Below are positions 1 to 6,517 of a stretch of 13,981 bases of DNA, in pieces. The translations under genes and the position numbers were made by a program. Source of the DNA: JANNHK01 sp034408875 (GTDB taxonomy: Bacteria > Actinomycetota > Acidimicrobiia > IMCC26256 > PALSA-610); contig JAWXCJ010000203.1 in NCBI GenBank assembly GCA_034408875.1, positions 1-13,981 of the forward strand. The letters are read 5' to 3'. Position 1 is the first letter of the stretch. Each line of letters opens with the position of its first letter. Below the pieces are notes generated by a model. That model saw only the letters and a program-made list of their open reading frames with translations. It did no database searches and was not told the DNA's origin.

Positions 1-128
1 CGGCCGCGGCGGCGGCGTTGCCGGTAACGGGTGGCGGGCCTTCAGCGCCGTTGCTCGTGCTCGGCTTCGGACTCGTCGCCGCGGGTGCGACCCTTGTGTT
101 CGTTCGTAGGCGTACCCTCGTCCCGTAG
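1..128 (+). CDS. C-terminal end of an LPXTG cell-wall-anchored surface protein (partial)
   Basis: Only the last 41 or so codons are in the window, read from base 3 to the TAG at 126-128. An alanine run is followed by LPVTG (bases 18-32), then a hydrophobic stretch LLVLGFGLVAAGATLVFV (bases 51-104) and a basic tail RRRTLVP. This is the textbook three-part sorting signal: LPXTG motif, membrane span, positive tail. In Gram-positive bacteria sortase cleaves between T and G and joins the protein to the cell wall. The rest of the protein lies upstream, so its function cannot be told. The next gene starts 25 bases downstream and appears unrelated. I am sure of the signal and unsure only of the protein's identity. 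Confidence 0.85.
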   Translation, partial: AAAAALPVTGGGPSAPLLVLGFGLVAAGATLVFVRRRTLVP

Positions 129-153
129 ATAAAAAAACGAAGGGCGCCAGTGC

Positions 154-1068
154 ATGACCGAGCAAGGGTGGGTATCCTCACCGCCCATGCTGGGGGGCGT
201 ACGTGTGGTATTCCACGGCGTTCGGGGCTCGACCCCGTGTGAAGGCGCGCAGTACGCGCGCTACGGCGGGCATTCTTCGTGCGTGACCGTTGAGGTGCCG
301 GGACAAGCGCCGATCGTGTTCGATCTCGGTACCGGATTGCGGCCCTACGGCGAACGCATCGGCACCGACGAGGCCTTCCACGGCACCGTCCTGCTGAGCC
401 ATCTGCACTGGGACCACGTCCAGGGCCTGCCGTTCTTCACGCCGCTGCACAACCCGGCGACCACGCTCAACGTCCACGGTCCCCGTCAGGCCGAAGGTCC
501 ACTCGCCGCCGTCTTCGCCGAGCTGATGCGGCCACCGTTCTTCCCGATCCGGCCCCAAGATCTCGCCGGCGACGTGCAGTTCCACGACACCGGCGACGAC
601 GACTTTCCCGTCGGACTCGCGAAGGTGCGGTCGCGTTGGGTGCGCCACGTGGGTCCGACCCTCGGTTTCCGCATCGACTGGAACGGTGCGTCGATCGCGT
701 ACGTCCCCGACCACGGACCGGGTTGCGTTCCCGACGACCCCGACGACTTCATCCCGCACGAGATCCTCGACCTCTGTGACGGCGTCGACGTCCTGATCCA
801 CGACGCGCAGCACACGAGCGACGAGTACGGGCCGAAGCGCCACTGGGGCCACTCGACGATCGACTACGCGCTGCACGTCGCGCGTGAGGCGGGCGTCCGC
901 CAACTCGTGCTCTTCCACCACGATCCGTCGCATCGCGACGACGACCTCGACCTGATCTCGCTCGCGGCCAGTGAACGGGCCGAAGGTATGGGCGGGCTCG
1001 AGGTCGTCACGGCGCACGAAGGACTCGAACTCGAGGTCGCGAACGAGTTGCACGGCTCCGAGCGATGA
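154..1068 (+). CDS. MBL-fold metallo-hydrolase (PhnP/COG1235-like)
   Basis: This is a 304-residue metallo-beta-lactamase-fold hydrolase, probably cytoplasmic since no signal peptide is visible. Visible metal-site motifs are HLHWDH at residues 83-88 (the HxHxDH signature), His165 in RHVGPTLGF, Asp186 in YVPDHG, Asp217 in HDAQHT, GHST at 232-235 and FHHDPSH at 254-260. Near the N-terminus, GVRGSTPCEG followed by YGGHSSCV and DLGTG is typical of PhnP-like and cyclic-phosphodiesterase-like members. The family cleaves phosphodiester bonds in several cases, but the substrate here cannot be read from sequence. The ATG at 154 is preceded by a weak GAAGGG; the ATG at 187 (Met12) is an alternative start nearer the conserved fold. 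The stop overlaps the next start as ATGA, which implies translational coupling to the flavin reductase. Confidence 0.88.
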   Translation: MTEQGWVSSPPMLGGVRVVFHGVRGSTPCEGAQYARYGGHSSCVTVEVPGQAPIVFDLGTGLRPYGERIGTDEAFHGTVLLSHLHWDHVQGLPFFTPLHNPATTLNVHGPRQAEGPLAAVFAELMRPPFFPIRPQDLAGDVQFHDTGDDDFPVGLAKVRSRWVRHVGPTLGFRIDWNGASIAYVPDHGPGCVPDDPDDFIPHEILDLCDGVDVLIHDAQHTSDEYGPKRHWGHSTIDYALHVAREAGVRQLVLFHHDPSHRDDDLDLISLAASERAEGMGGLEVVTAHEGLELEVANELHGSER

Positions 1069-1562
1069 CATCGTCGCTTCCGGCGCTTTCTCCCGACCCC
1101 GCCACCTACCGCACCGTCCTGGGTCATTTCGCGACAGGCATCGCGCTGATCACGGCGACCGACGGCGACGCACCGATCGGCATGGCGTGTAACTCGTTCA
1201 CCTCGGTGTCGTTGGACCCGCCGCTCGTTCTGTTCTGCGCGGCGAAGAGCTCGTCGACCTATCCGCGCATCCAGGCCGCGGGGACGTGGGCGGCCAACTT
1301 TCTCGCCGAGGAAGACGAGCCGTTGTGCCGGCTCTTCGCGCAGAAGGACGCCGACCGGTTCGCGCACGTCGCGTACCGCGCGGGCGTGAGCGGCGCGCCG
1401 ATTCTCGATCGCGCCATCGCGTTCGTCGACTGTGTCACCGAAGCCGAACACGACGCGGGTGATCATTTGCTCGTCGTCGGTCGCGTCGTCGAGTTGGGTT
1501 ACGCCGCCGAGGGCAAGCCGCTGCTCTTCTACCGCGGCGGGTACGGCCGGTTCGAGAGCTGA
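1065..1562 (+). CDS. Flavin reductase-like FMN-binding protein
   Basis: This 165-residue protein has the size and motifs of the flavin reductase domain family, whose members reduce FMN or FAD with NAD(P)H, often to supply a two-component monooxygenase. Visible family signatures are GHFATGIALITA (residues 20-31), ACNSFTSVSLDPPLV (41-55, the flavin phosphate and isoalloxazine contact region), DHLLVVGRV (133-141) and the terminal LLFYRGGYGRF (153-163). The start overlaps the MBL hydrolase stop by four bases, so the two are co-translated. No monooxygenase lies beside it, so the electron acceptor is unknown; it may be a stand-alone flavoprotein. The fold assignment is firm and the partner is open. 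Confidence 0.88.
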   Translation: MTSSLPALSPDPATYRTVLGHFATGIALITATDGDAPIGMACNSFTSVSLDPPLVLFCAAKSSSTYPRIQAAGTWAANFLAEEDEPLCRLFAQKDADRFAHVAYRAGVSGAPILDRAIAFVDCVTEAEHDAGDHLLVVGRVVELGYAAEGKPLLFYRGGYGRFES

Positions 1563-1564
1563 GC

Positions 1565-1945
1565 GTGCTCGCGGGCGCGGCCCGGGTGCTGCTTGCGCTC
1601 ACGCTCGCGGTGGCGGCAATCGCGAAGTTGCGCGCGCGCGACGACGCGCGTGACCGCACGGGCGCCCTCGTCCCCGCCGCGGTCGCACCATTTGTTGCGG
1701 GCGCGCTCCCGTACGTCGAACTCGCGCTCGCGGCGCTGTTGCTGGTCCTTTGGAGCAGCCCGATCCCCGCCGTCGTGGCGGGCGTCGTCATCCTCGCGTT
1801 CACGGTGGTGGTCGTACGCGCCCAGGTGCGTCACGTTCCGTGTCCGTGTTTCGGTGCGGCGTCGTCGGCCCGGCCCGCCGGTGCGCTCGACGTGCTCCGT
1901 AATGGTGTGCTGCTCGCGCTCGCAGTCCTGGCGACGGGAACCTAA
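1565..1945 (+). CDS. MauE/DoxX-like redox-associated membrane protein
   Basis: This is a 126-residue, mostly hydrophobic protein with about four predicted membrane spans (roughly residues 4-21, 36-62, 66-84 and 108-123). The order of an AxAKL motif (residues 18-22), PYVELALAALLL (49-60) and a short RHVPCPCFG segment (89-97) before the last span matches the MauE family. MauE supports disulfide formation in methylamine dehydrogenase maturation, and actinobacterial relatives are usually called MauE/DoxX-like redox membrane proteins. The CPC pair at 93-95 could be redox active. The GTG start lies two bases after the flavin reductase stop, so it is the third gene of this run. No methylamine dehydrogenase genes are nearby, so a general membrane redox role is more likely. 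Confidence 0.75.
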   Translation: MLAGAARVLLALTLAVAAIAKLRARDDARDRTGALVPAAVAPFVAGALPYVELALAALLLVLWSSPIPAVVAGVVILAFTVVVVRAQVRHVPCPCFGAASSARPAGALDVLRNGVLLALAVLATGT

Positions 1946-1955
1946 GTACGCCGGT

Positions 1956-2375
1956 TCAGGTTCGGCGGAGGCGGTCGCGCAGCATGACGGCGGCGTTGAT
2001 GCCGGTGCTGGCGGCAACGGCGGCGACGGCCGCTTCGACGAGGGCGACGAGCCAGCCGATGATGCCGATGTCGAGCAGGAACGCGACCGACGCCACGGCG
2101 CACAAGGCGGCGCCGAGGAGGTCGAGGGCCCGGACCGCACTGGGCGACTCCCAGACCCGGGCGTCGTCGAGGTGCGGGGCCATGGCGGCCCGGTAGATCG
2201 CATGCATCGGATTGGCGTGCGGGCCGATGAACGCCCCGATGGCGCTGAGAATGCCCGCCAGGGGAACTAGTACCGGGATTCTGAAGACGAAACCACCGAG
2301 AATCAGCACGGCAATGACCGCCTGAGCGCCCCGGACCTCGCGCCCGTCGATTGCAGCGGCCTCGCGCGGCTCCAT
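1956..2375 (-). CDS. DUF4395-like four-span membrane protein
   Basis: This 139-residue protein has about four membrane spans (residues 18-31, 33-51, 82-100 and 103-124). The start MEPREAAAIDGREVRGAQA resembles the VDxRxxRxxQA opening of DUF4395 proteins, and the loop MHAIYRAAMAPHLDDARVWE (57-76) fits the segment between span pairs in that family. DUF4395 has no known biochemical role but often sits near thioredoxin-like and DoxX/MauE-like genes. It converges with the MauE-like gene, leaving only 10 bases between stops. The C-terminal Gly-Cys pair I expect in many family members is absent here (ASTGINAAVML at 121-131); only Cys92 remains. A TAGGGT box sits six bases before the ATG, suggesting a leaderless transcript. 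Family assignment is by recall. Confidence 0.65.
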   Translation of the reverse strand: MEPREAAAIDGREVRGAQAVIAVLILGGFVFRIPVLVPLAGILSAIGAFIGPHANPMHAIYRAAMAPHLDDARVWESPSAVRALDLLGAALCAVASVAFLLDIGIIGWLVALVEAAVAAVAASTGINAAVMLRDRLRRT

Positions 2376-2381
2376 TCGCGC

Positions 2382-2387
2382 ACCCTA
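2382..2387 (-). promoter_or_regulatory. Candidate -10 box (TAGGGT), leaderless start of the DUF4395-like gene
   Basis: Read on the minus strand, TAGGGT matches the actinobacterial TANNNT -10 consensus and ends six bases before the ATG at 2375. This spacing places transcription initiation at or next to the A of the start codon. No Shine-Dalgarno sequence is seen. Inference only. Confidence 0.4.
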
Positions 2388-2444
2388 CCGGCGAGTGACC
2401 GTCGCCACAGTGGGCCGCTCTGACCATGGTTCACCTTCCCAAAC

Positions 2445-2454
2445 GGTGATCACC
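2445..2454. promoter_or_regulatory. Perfect 10-base palindrome GGTGATCACC upstream of the FtsH-like gene
   Basis: GGTGATCACC is a perfect dyad lying five bases before the candidate -10 box TACCCT (2459-2464), in the 131-base intergenic region between the divergent DUF4395-like and FtsH-like genes. It could be a repressor or activator site. No cognate regulator is visible in the window. Confidence 0.3.
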
Positions 2455-2458
2455 CGAT

Positions 2459-2464
2459 TACCCT
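2459..2464 (+). promoter_or_regulatory. Candidate -10 box (TACCCT) for the FtsH-like gene
   Basis: TACCCT matches TANNNT. It would give a leader of about 35 bases carrying GGAGG at 2492-2496, ten bases before the ATG at 2507. No good -35 was found at 17-18 bases upstream, so an extra activator or a different promoter is possible. Confidence 0.3.
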
Positions 2465-2506
2465 CGGTGTTCAAGGGTTGGGCGGAGCACCGGAGGCTGA
2501 AGCCGC

Positions 2507-4432
2507 ATGAGTGACGTGATGCTCCTGATACTGGTCGTCAGCGGTGCGCTCATGGCGGTCCTGAGTCTGCTGCTCGGTGACCGGCGGCTCGAGGGCCGAA
2601 TGGAGCTCGGCGCCCTCCAGCAGGCCGGCGTGCTCCGCGATGATCGGATCGACGTGGCCCGCTCCCGCGAGAAGACGCGCCGGCGCCGCCTGTGGAAGAT
2701 GTTCGCCCTCCTCGCCCCGATCTTCCTCTGGATGCTCTCGCGGGCGATCGACGGCAACCCGGTGAAGCCGGGCCTCCCGCAGCTCGCACCCGAAGACCGC
2801 ACGATCGCGATGATGTTCCTGTTCGTGTTCGTGATCGCCGCCGCGACGCTCATCCCGCTGCTGGGCGCGGGCCGGTCGCCGCACGTGCGCTACGGGCCGA
2901 GCGAGATCAACGTCGCCTTCGACGACGTCGTCGGCATCGGGCCCGTGAAGGAAGAGGTCGTCAAGACGCTCAACCTGTTCCTCGCGTACCAGACCTTTCG
3001 CGAGCAGATGGGCGGCAACCCCCGCAAGGCCATCCTGTTCGAGGGTCCGCCCGGAACCGGTAAGACGCACATGGCGAAGGCCATGGCGAGGGAAGCCGAA
3101 GTCCCGTACCTCTTCGTGTCTGCGACCGCGTTCCAGTCGATGTACTACGGACAGACCGCGAAGAAGTTGCGCAGTTTCTTCAAGGAGTTGCGCAAGGCGG
3201 CACGCGAAGAAGGCGGCGCGATCGGTTTCATCGAGGAGATCGACGCGATCGCCGGATCTCGCAGGGGCATGCGAGCGTTCTCGCCCATGCCCGACGGCCT
3301 CGACGGCGCGAGCGGCATGCAGGTCGACAAGGCCGGAACGAGTGACGGCATTGCCGGCGTCGTGAACGAGCTGCTCATCCAGCTCCAGTCGTTCGACCAG
3401 CCGACGTTCAGCCAGCGGATCAAGGGCGGATTCGTCAACTGGTTCAACCGGTACCTCCCGCCCGAGGCGCAGCTCAAGAAGAGCCCGCCGATCGGTTCGA
3501 ACATCCTCCTGATCGGCGCGACCAACCGCGCCGACGACCTCGACCCCGCGTTGTTGCGGCCGGGTCGGTTCGACCGCTCGATCCACTTCGACCTGCCGAG
3601 TCGTTCGGGTCGGCGTGAGATCATCGACTACTACCTGAACAAGAAGTCGCACGTCCCCGAGCTCGACAAGCCGGAGAAGCGGGACCAGCTCGCGTCGATG
3701 ACGTTCGGCTACACGCCGGTCATGATCGAGCACCTCTTCGATGAAGCTCTCGTGTGGGCGTTGCGCGAAGGGCGCGAGGCCATGGACTGGGCCGACGTGC
3801 ACGCCGCGAAGATGACCGAGGAAATCGGTCTGAAACAGCCGGTCGAGTACTCCGAGGACGAGAAGCGCACCATCGCAACCCACGAAGCGGGCCACGCGGT
3901 CGTCGCGCACCTCGTCGGGCACGACCGCAAGCTCGAAGTGTTGTCGATCATCAAGCGGCGCGACGCGCTCGGCCTGCTCGCGCACTCCGAGAAGGAAGAG
4001 CGGTACACGCACACCCGCTCGGAGCTGGTCGCGTCGATCCAGATCGCGATGGGCGGCATGACGGCCGAGGAACTGTTCTTCGGCGAGTCGGGCACCGGTC
4101 CGTCGGGCGACCTCATGCACGCGACGCGCGTCGCATCGCAGATGGTCGGCTCGTTCGGCATGGCCGGTTCGCTCGTGTCGTTCGAGGCGGTCGAAGCCGG
4201 CATGATGACGCAGGGCATCGTCTCGAAGGTGCTCGCCAACGAGGACGCCCGCATGGCCGTCGAGCGGATCCTCGACCGGGCGAAGAACGACGTTCGCAAT
4301 CTCCTCGACGCCAACCGGCACCTCGTGGTGGCGCTGCGCGACGAGTTACTCGAGCGCGAAGAGCTGATCGGCGACGAAATCGTCGACGCGATGACGGAAG
4401 CGGACCAACGCCACCAACTGGAAGTCGGTTGA
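2507..4432 (+). CDS. FtsH-like membrane AAA+ zinc protease, atypical architecture
   Basis: This 641-residue protein joins an AAA+ ATPase to an M41 zinc protease, as in FtsH, which extracts and degrades membrane and cytosolic proteins. Visible motifs: Walker A GPPGTGKT (180-187), a pore-loop-like MYYGQT (212-217), Walker B GFIEEID (240-246), second region of homology ATNRADDLDPALLRPGRFDR (338-357) with arginine fingers 351 and 354, zinc motif HEAGH (459-463) and the likely third ligand Asp535 in SGDLMHAT. Odd points: the Walker B Asp is Glu (Glu243, followed by catalytic Glu244). There are apparently three N-terminal spans (about 4-22, 65-79, 100-119) with only short loops instead of the usual extracytoplasmic domain. 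About 50 extra residues lie between Walker B and the arginine fingers. GGAGG stands ten bases before the ATG. The next gene overlaps its stop. Confidence 0.9.
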   Translation: MSDVMLLILVVSGALMAVLSLLLGDRRLEGRMELGALQQAGVLRDDRIDVARSREKTRRRRLWKMFALLAPIFLWMLSRAIDGNPVKPGLPQLAPEDRTIAMMFLFVFVIAAATLIPLLGAGRSPHVRYGPSEINVAFDDVVGIGPVKEEVVKTLNLFLAYQTFREQMGGNPRKAILFEGPPGTGKTHMAKAMAREAEVPYLFVSATAFQSMYYGQTAKKLRSFFKELRKAAREEGGAIGFIEEIDAIAGSRRGMRAFSPMPDGLDGASGMQVDKAGTSDGIAGVVNELLIQLQSFDQPTFSQRIKGGFVNWFNRYLPPEAQLKKSPPIGSNILLIGATNRADDLDPALLRPGRFDRSIHFDLPSRSGRREIIDYYLNKKSHVPELDKPEKRDQLASMTFGYTPVMIEHLFDEALVWALREGREAMDWADVHAAKMTEEIGLKQPVEYSEDEKRTIATHEAGHAVVAHLVGHDRKLEVLSIIKRRDALGLLAHSEKEERYTHTRSELVASIQIAMGGMTAEELFFGESGTGPSGDLMHATRVASQMVGSFGMAGSLVSFEAVEAGMMTQGIVSKVLANEDARMAVERILDRAKNDVRNLLDANRHLVVALRDELLEREELIGDEIVDAMTEADQRHQLEVG

Positions 4433-4671
4433 CGACGCTCGCCGACCGGGTGGTCGTGCTGGCGAGGGCCGACGATCCGCAGGCGGCGGTGATGGCCCAT
4501 TCCCTCGCGGCCCAGGGCGCGAGCTTGGTGCTGACGGGCGTCGACCAGACTCGACTCGGAGCGCTGGCCGCGTCGTTGCGCGACGTGCACGCGGTGCGGG
4601 TGGCCGTGTTCGCCGGGGATCCCGCGGAAGAAGCGCTCGCGGAGATGGTCGCGGAGCTGTTCCCCGGCTGA
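4429..4671 (+). CDS. Small Rossmann-like protein (SDR N-terminal half), coupled to the FtsH-like gene
   Basis: An 80-residue frame starts at TTG 4429, overlapping the upstream stop as TTGA; GTG 4450 is an alternative start. The sequence ADRVVVLARADDPQAAVMA, then LAAQGASLVLTGVDQTRLGALAASL, follows the beta-alpha-beta pattern of short-chain dehydrogenases. The strand-turn position where SDRs have TGxxxGxG reads ARADDPQA, so the dinucleotide-binding glycines are gone. It ends at MVAELFPG followed by TGA, before any catalytic Ser/Tyr/Lys region. It may be a decayed SDR, a tiny regulatory or accessory protein for the protease, or a chance frame. Its codon-level resemblance to a real fold and its overlap with the protease gene favour a real protein. 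Function unknown. Confidence 0.55.
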   Translation: MTTLADRVVVLARADDPQAAVMAHSLAAQGASLVLTGVDQTRLGALAASLRDVHAVRVAVFAGDPAEEALAEMVAELFPG

Positions 4672-4702
4672 AATCCTGACGGGTCCTGTCACGGCCGTTG
4701 GG

Positions 4703-4708
4703 TAGCCT
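4703..4708 (+). promoter_or_regulatory. Candidate -10 box (TAGCCT) for the ABC exporter genes
   Basis: TAGCCT in the 61-base gap before the first ABC gene matches TANNNT. A start about seven bases downstream would give a leader of roughly 17 bases containing GGGGGA at 4724-4729 ahead of the GTG at 4733. No clear -35 is seen. The exporter may also be read through from the protease gene. Confidence 0.3.
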
Positions 4709-4732
4709 GCCGTCCGGCTTTCCGGGGGACAG

Positions 4733-6517
4733 GTGGACGAAGAACGCGCGGCGCAGGCGGCTACTCGAAAAGCCGGTTGGCGGTTGATGCGGGAAGCCGT
4801 ACGACCGCAGAGATCGTGGGTCGTGCTCGGAGTCGTGGCTGGTGTCATATGGACCGTCGCGCGCGTCTCGATACCCGCGATCACCGGCGAGGCGATCGAC
4901 GAGGGTGTGATTCCCGGCGACGAGTCCGTGGCCCTGGAGTGGACGGCGATCCTGCTCACGGCCGGGCTCATCCAAGCTGTGATGACCGGGCTGCGCCGCT
5001 ACTCGGCATTCCGGCTCGCGCTGCGCGTCGAGACCGACTTGCGCATGCGGCTGGTCGCGCACCTCCAGCGGTTGCACTTCGCGTTCCACGACCGCGCGCA
5101 GACCGGCCAGCTCATGGCGCACGCGAACACCGATATCCAGCAGATCCACATGGTCGTGCTGCTCATCCCGCTCACGATCGCCAGCGTGCTCACGATGGTT
5201 GCCGTCATCGTGATCCTGGTCCTGCGCAGCCCGGGGCTCGCGTTCTTCGCGCTCGTCTCGCTCCCGATTCTCAACATTGCGGCGACGCGCTTCACCCACA
5301 AGATGCATCCGGTCGGCCTCGCGCTCCAGGAAGAGTTGGCCGACCTGTCCGGGGTCGTCGAGGAGAGCGTCACCGGCGTACGCGTCGTGAAGGGGTTCGG
5401 CGCGGAGCGCATGCAGGAACGCCGCCTCCAGGCCGAGGCCTCCGACGTGTACGGGCGTTCGATCGAGATGGCCCGGCTGCGCGCCAACTTCCTCCCGCTC
5501 ATCGACCTGCTGCCGACCCTCGGTCTCGTCGGAATCCTCTGGTACGGCGGCCACCAAGTGCTCGACGGGAACCTGACGGTGGGCGACATCGTCGCCGCCA
5601 ACTTCTACGTCTTGATGCTCATCTGGCCGTTGCGCATGGTCGGCATGCTGTTGGGCCAGTTGTCGCGCGCGGCGGCGTCGGCGGGACGGGTGAACGCGAT
5701 CCTTGCAACCGACCCGGCGATTCACGACGACAAGAACGCGCACGAGTTGGCGCCGGGCCCCGGCGAGGTGCGCTTCGACGGCGTGACGTTCGGCTACGGC
5801 GGCGGCCGGCCCGTGCTCGACGGACTCGACTTGGTCATCCGCGGCGGCGAAGCAGTCGCGCTCGTGGGTGCGACGGCCTCGGGTAAGTCGACGGTCGCCC
5901 GTCTCATTCCCCGGTTCTACGACGTCGATTCCGGGCGGGTGTCGATCGACGGCTGCGACGTGCACGAGACGCGACTGCGCGACGTGCGCCGCTCGGTTGG
6001 GCTCGTCTTCGAGGACACGTTCCTGTTCTCGGACACGGTGCGCAGCAACATCGCGTTCGCCGACACCGGCGCGCCCTTCGAGTCGGTGCTGCGCGCGGCC
6101 CGCCTCGCCGGTGCCGACGAGTTCATCAGCGACCTGCCCGACGGCTACGACACCGTCATCGGTGAGCACGGCTACTCGCTCTCGGGCGGGCAGCGGCAAC
6201 GCATCGCGATCGCGCGTGCGGTGCTGGCCGACCCGCGCATTCTGATCCTCGATGACGCGACGTCGTCGGTCGACCCCACCAAAGAACATGAGATCCGCAA
6301 TGCGTTGCGCGAGGTGATGGAAGGGCGGACGACGATCATCATTGCCCACCGGCCCGCGACGATTGCGCTCGCCGACAGGGTCGTGCTGCTCGACGGCGGC
6401 AAGATCGTGGCCGACGGCACGCACGATCGGTTGCTCGAAACGAGCGCGCCCTACCGCGAGGTGCTGGCCCGGGCCGAGATCGAAGATCTCTCCGACACGT
6501 TGCCGGAGCCGGCGTGA
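4733..6517 (+). CDS. ABC exporter half-transporter 1, degenerate ATPase site
   Basis: This 594-residue half-transporter has six N-terminal membrane spans (about residues 28-310) and a C-terminal ATPase domain. Motifs: Walker A GATASGKS (379-386), Glu427 where most ABC proteins have the Q-loop Gln (LVFEDTFLF), signature LSGGQ (483-487), Walker B ILILDD (503-508) with Asp508 in place of the catalytic Glu, and the switch His539. Glu and Asp at those positions are usual in the degenerate partner of actinobacterial heterodimeric exporters, so this is a family trait and not decay. Its intact LSGGQ would complete the active site of the second subunit. The start is GTG with GGGGGA nearby; Met19 at 4787 is an alternative. 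The stop overlaps the next GTG by four bases. The substrate cannot be inferred; multidrug or lipid export is typical of the family. Confidence 0.92.
   Translation: MDEERAAQAATRKAGWRLMREAVRPQRSWVVLGVVAGVIWTVARVSIPAITGEAIDEGVIPGDESVALEWTAILLTAGLIQAVMTGLRRYSAFRLALRVETDLRMRLVAHLQRLHFAFHDRAQTGQLMAHANTDIQQIHMVVLLIPLTIASVLTMVAVIVILVLRSPGLAFFALVSLPILNIAATRFTHKMHPVGLALQEELADLSGVVEESVTGVRVVKGFGAERMQERRLQAEASDVYGRSIEMARLRANFLPLIDLLPTLGLVGILWYGGHQVLDGNLTVGDIVAANFYVLMLIWPLRMVGMLLGQLSRAAASAGRVNAILATDPAIHDDKNAHELAPGPGEVRFDGVTFGYGGGRPVLDGLDLVIRGGEAVALVGATASGKSTVARLIPRFYDVDSGRVSIDGCDVHETRLRDVRRSVGLVFEDTFLFSDTVRSNIAFADTGAPFESVLRAARLAGADEFISDLPDGYDTVIGEHGYSLSGGQRQRIAIARAVLADPRILILDDATSSVDPTKEHEIRNALREVMEGRTTIIIAHRPATIALADRVVLLDGGKIVADGTHDRLLETSAPYREVLARAEIEDLSDTLPEPA

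Noticed and set aside
131..137. A7 tract as a possible slippage or phase-variation site
   Set aside because: It lies after one stop codon and before the next start, so slippage would not change a reading frame. It may only make the region easier to melt.
2471..4321. 616-codon open frame on the minus strand, opposite the FtsH-like gene
   Set aside because: It is rich in Arg, Asp, Val and His without any recognisable motif, and lies wholly antisense to a gene with clear catalytic motifs. Long antisense frames are common in high-GC DNA.
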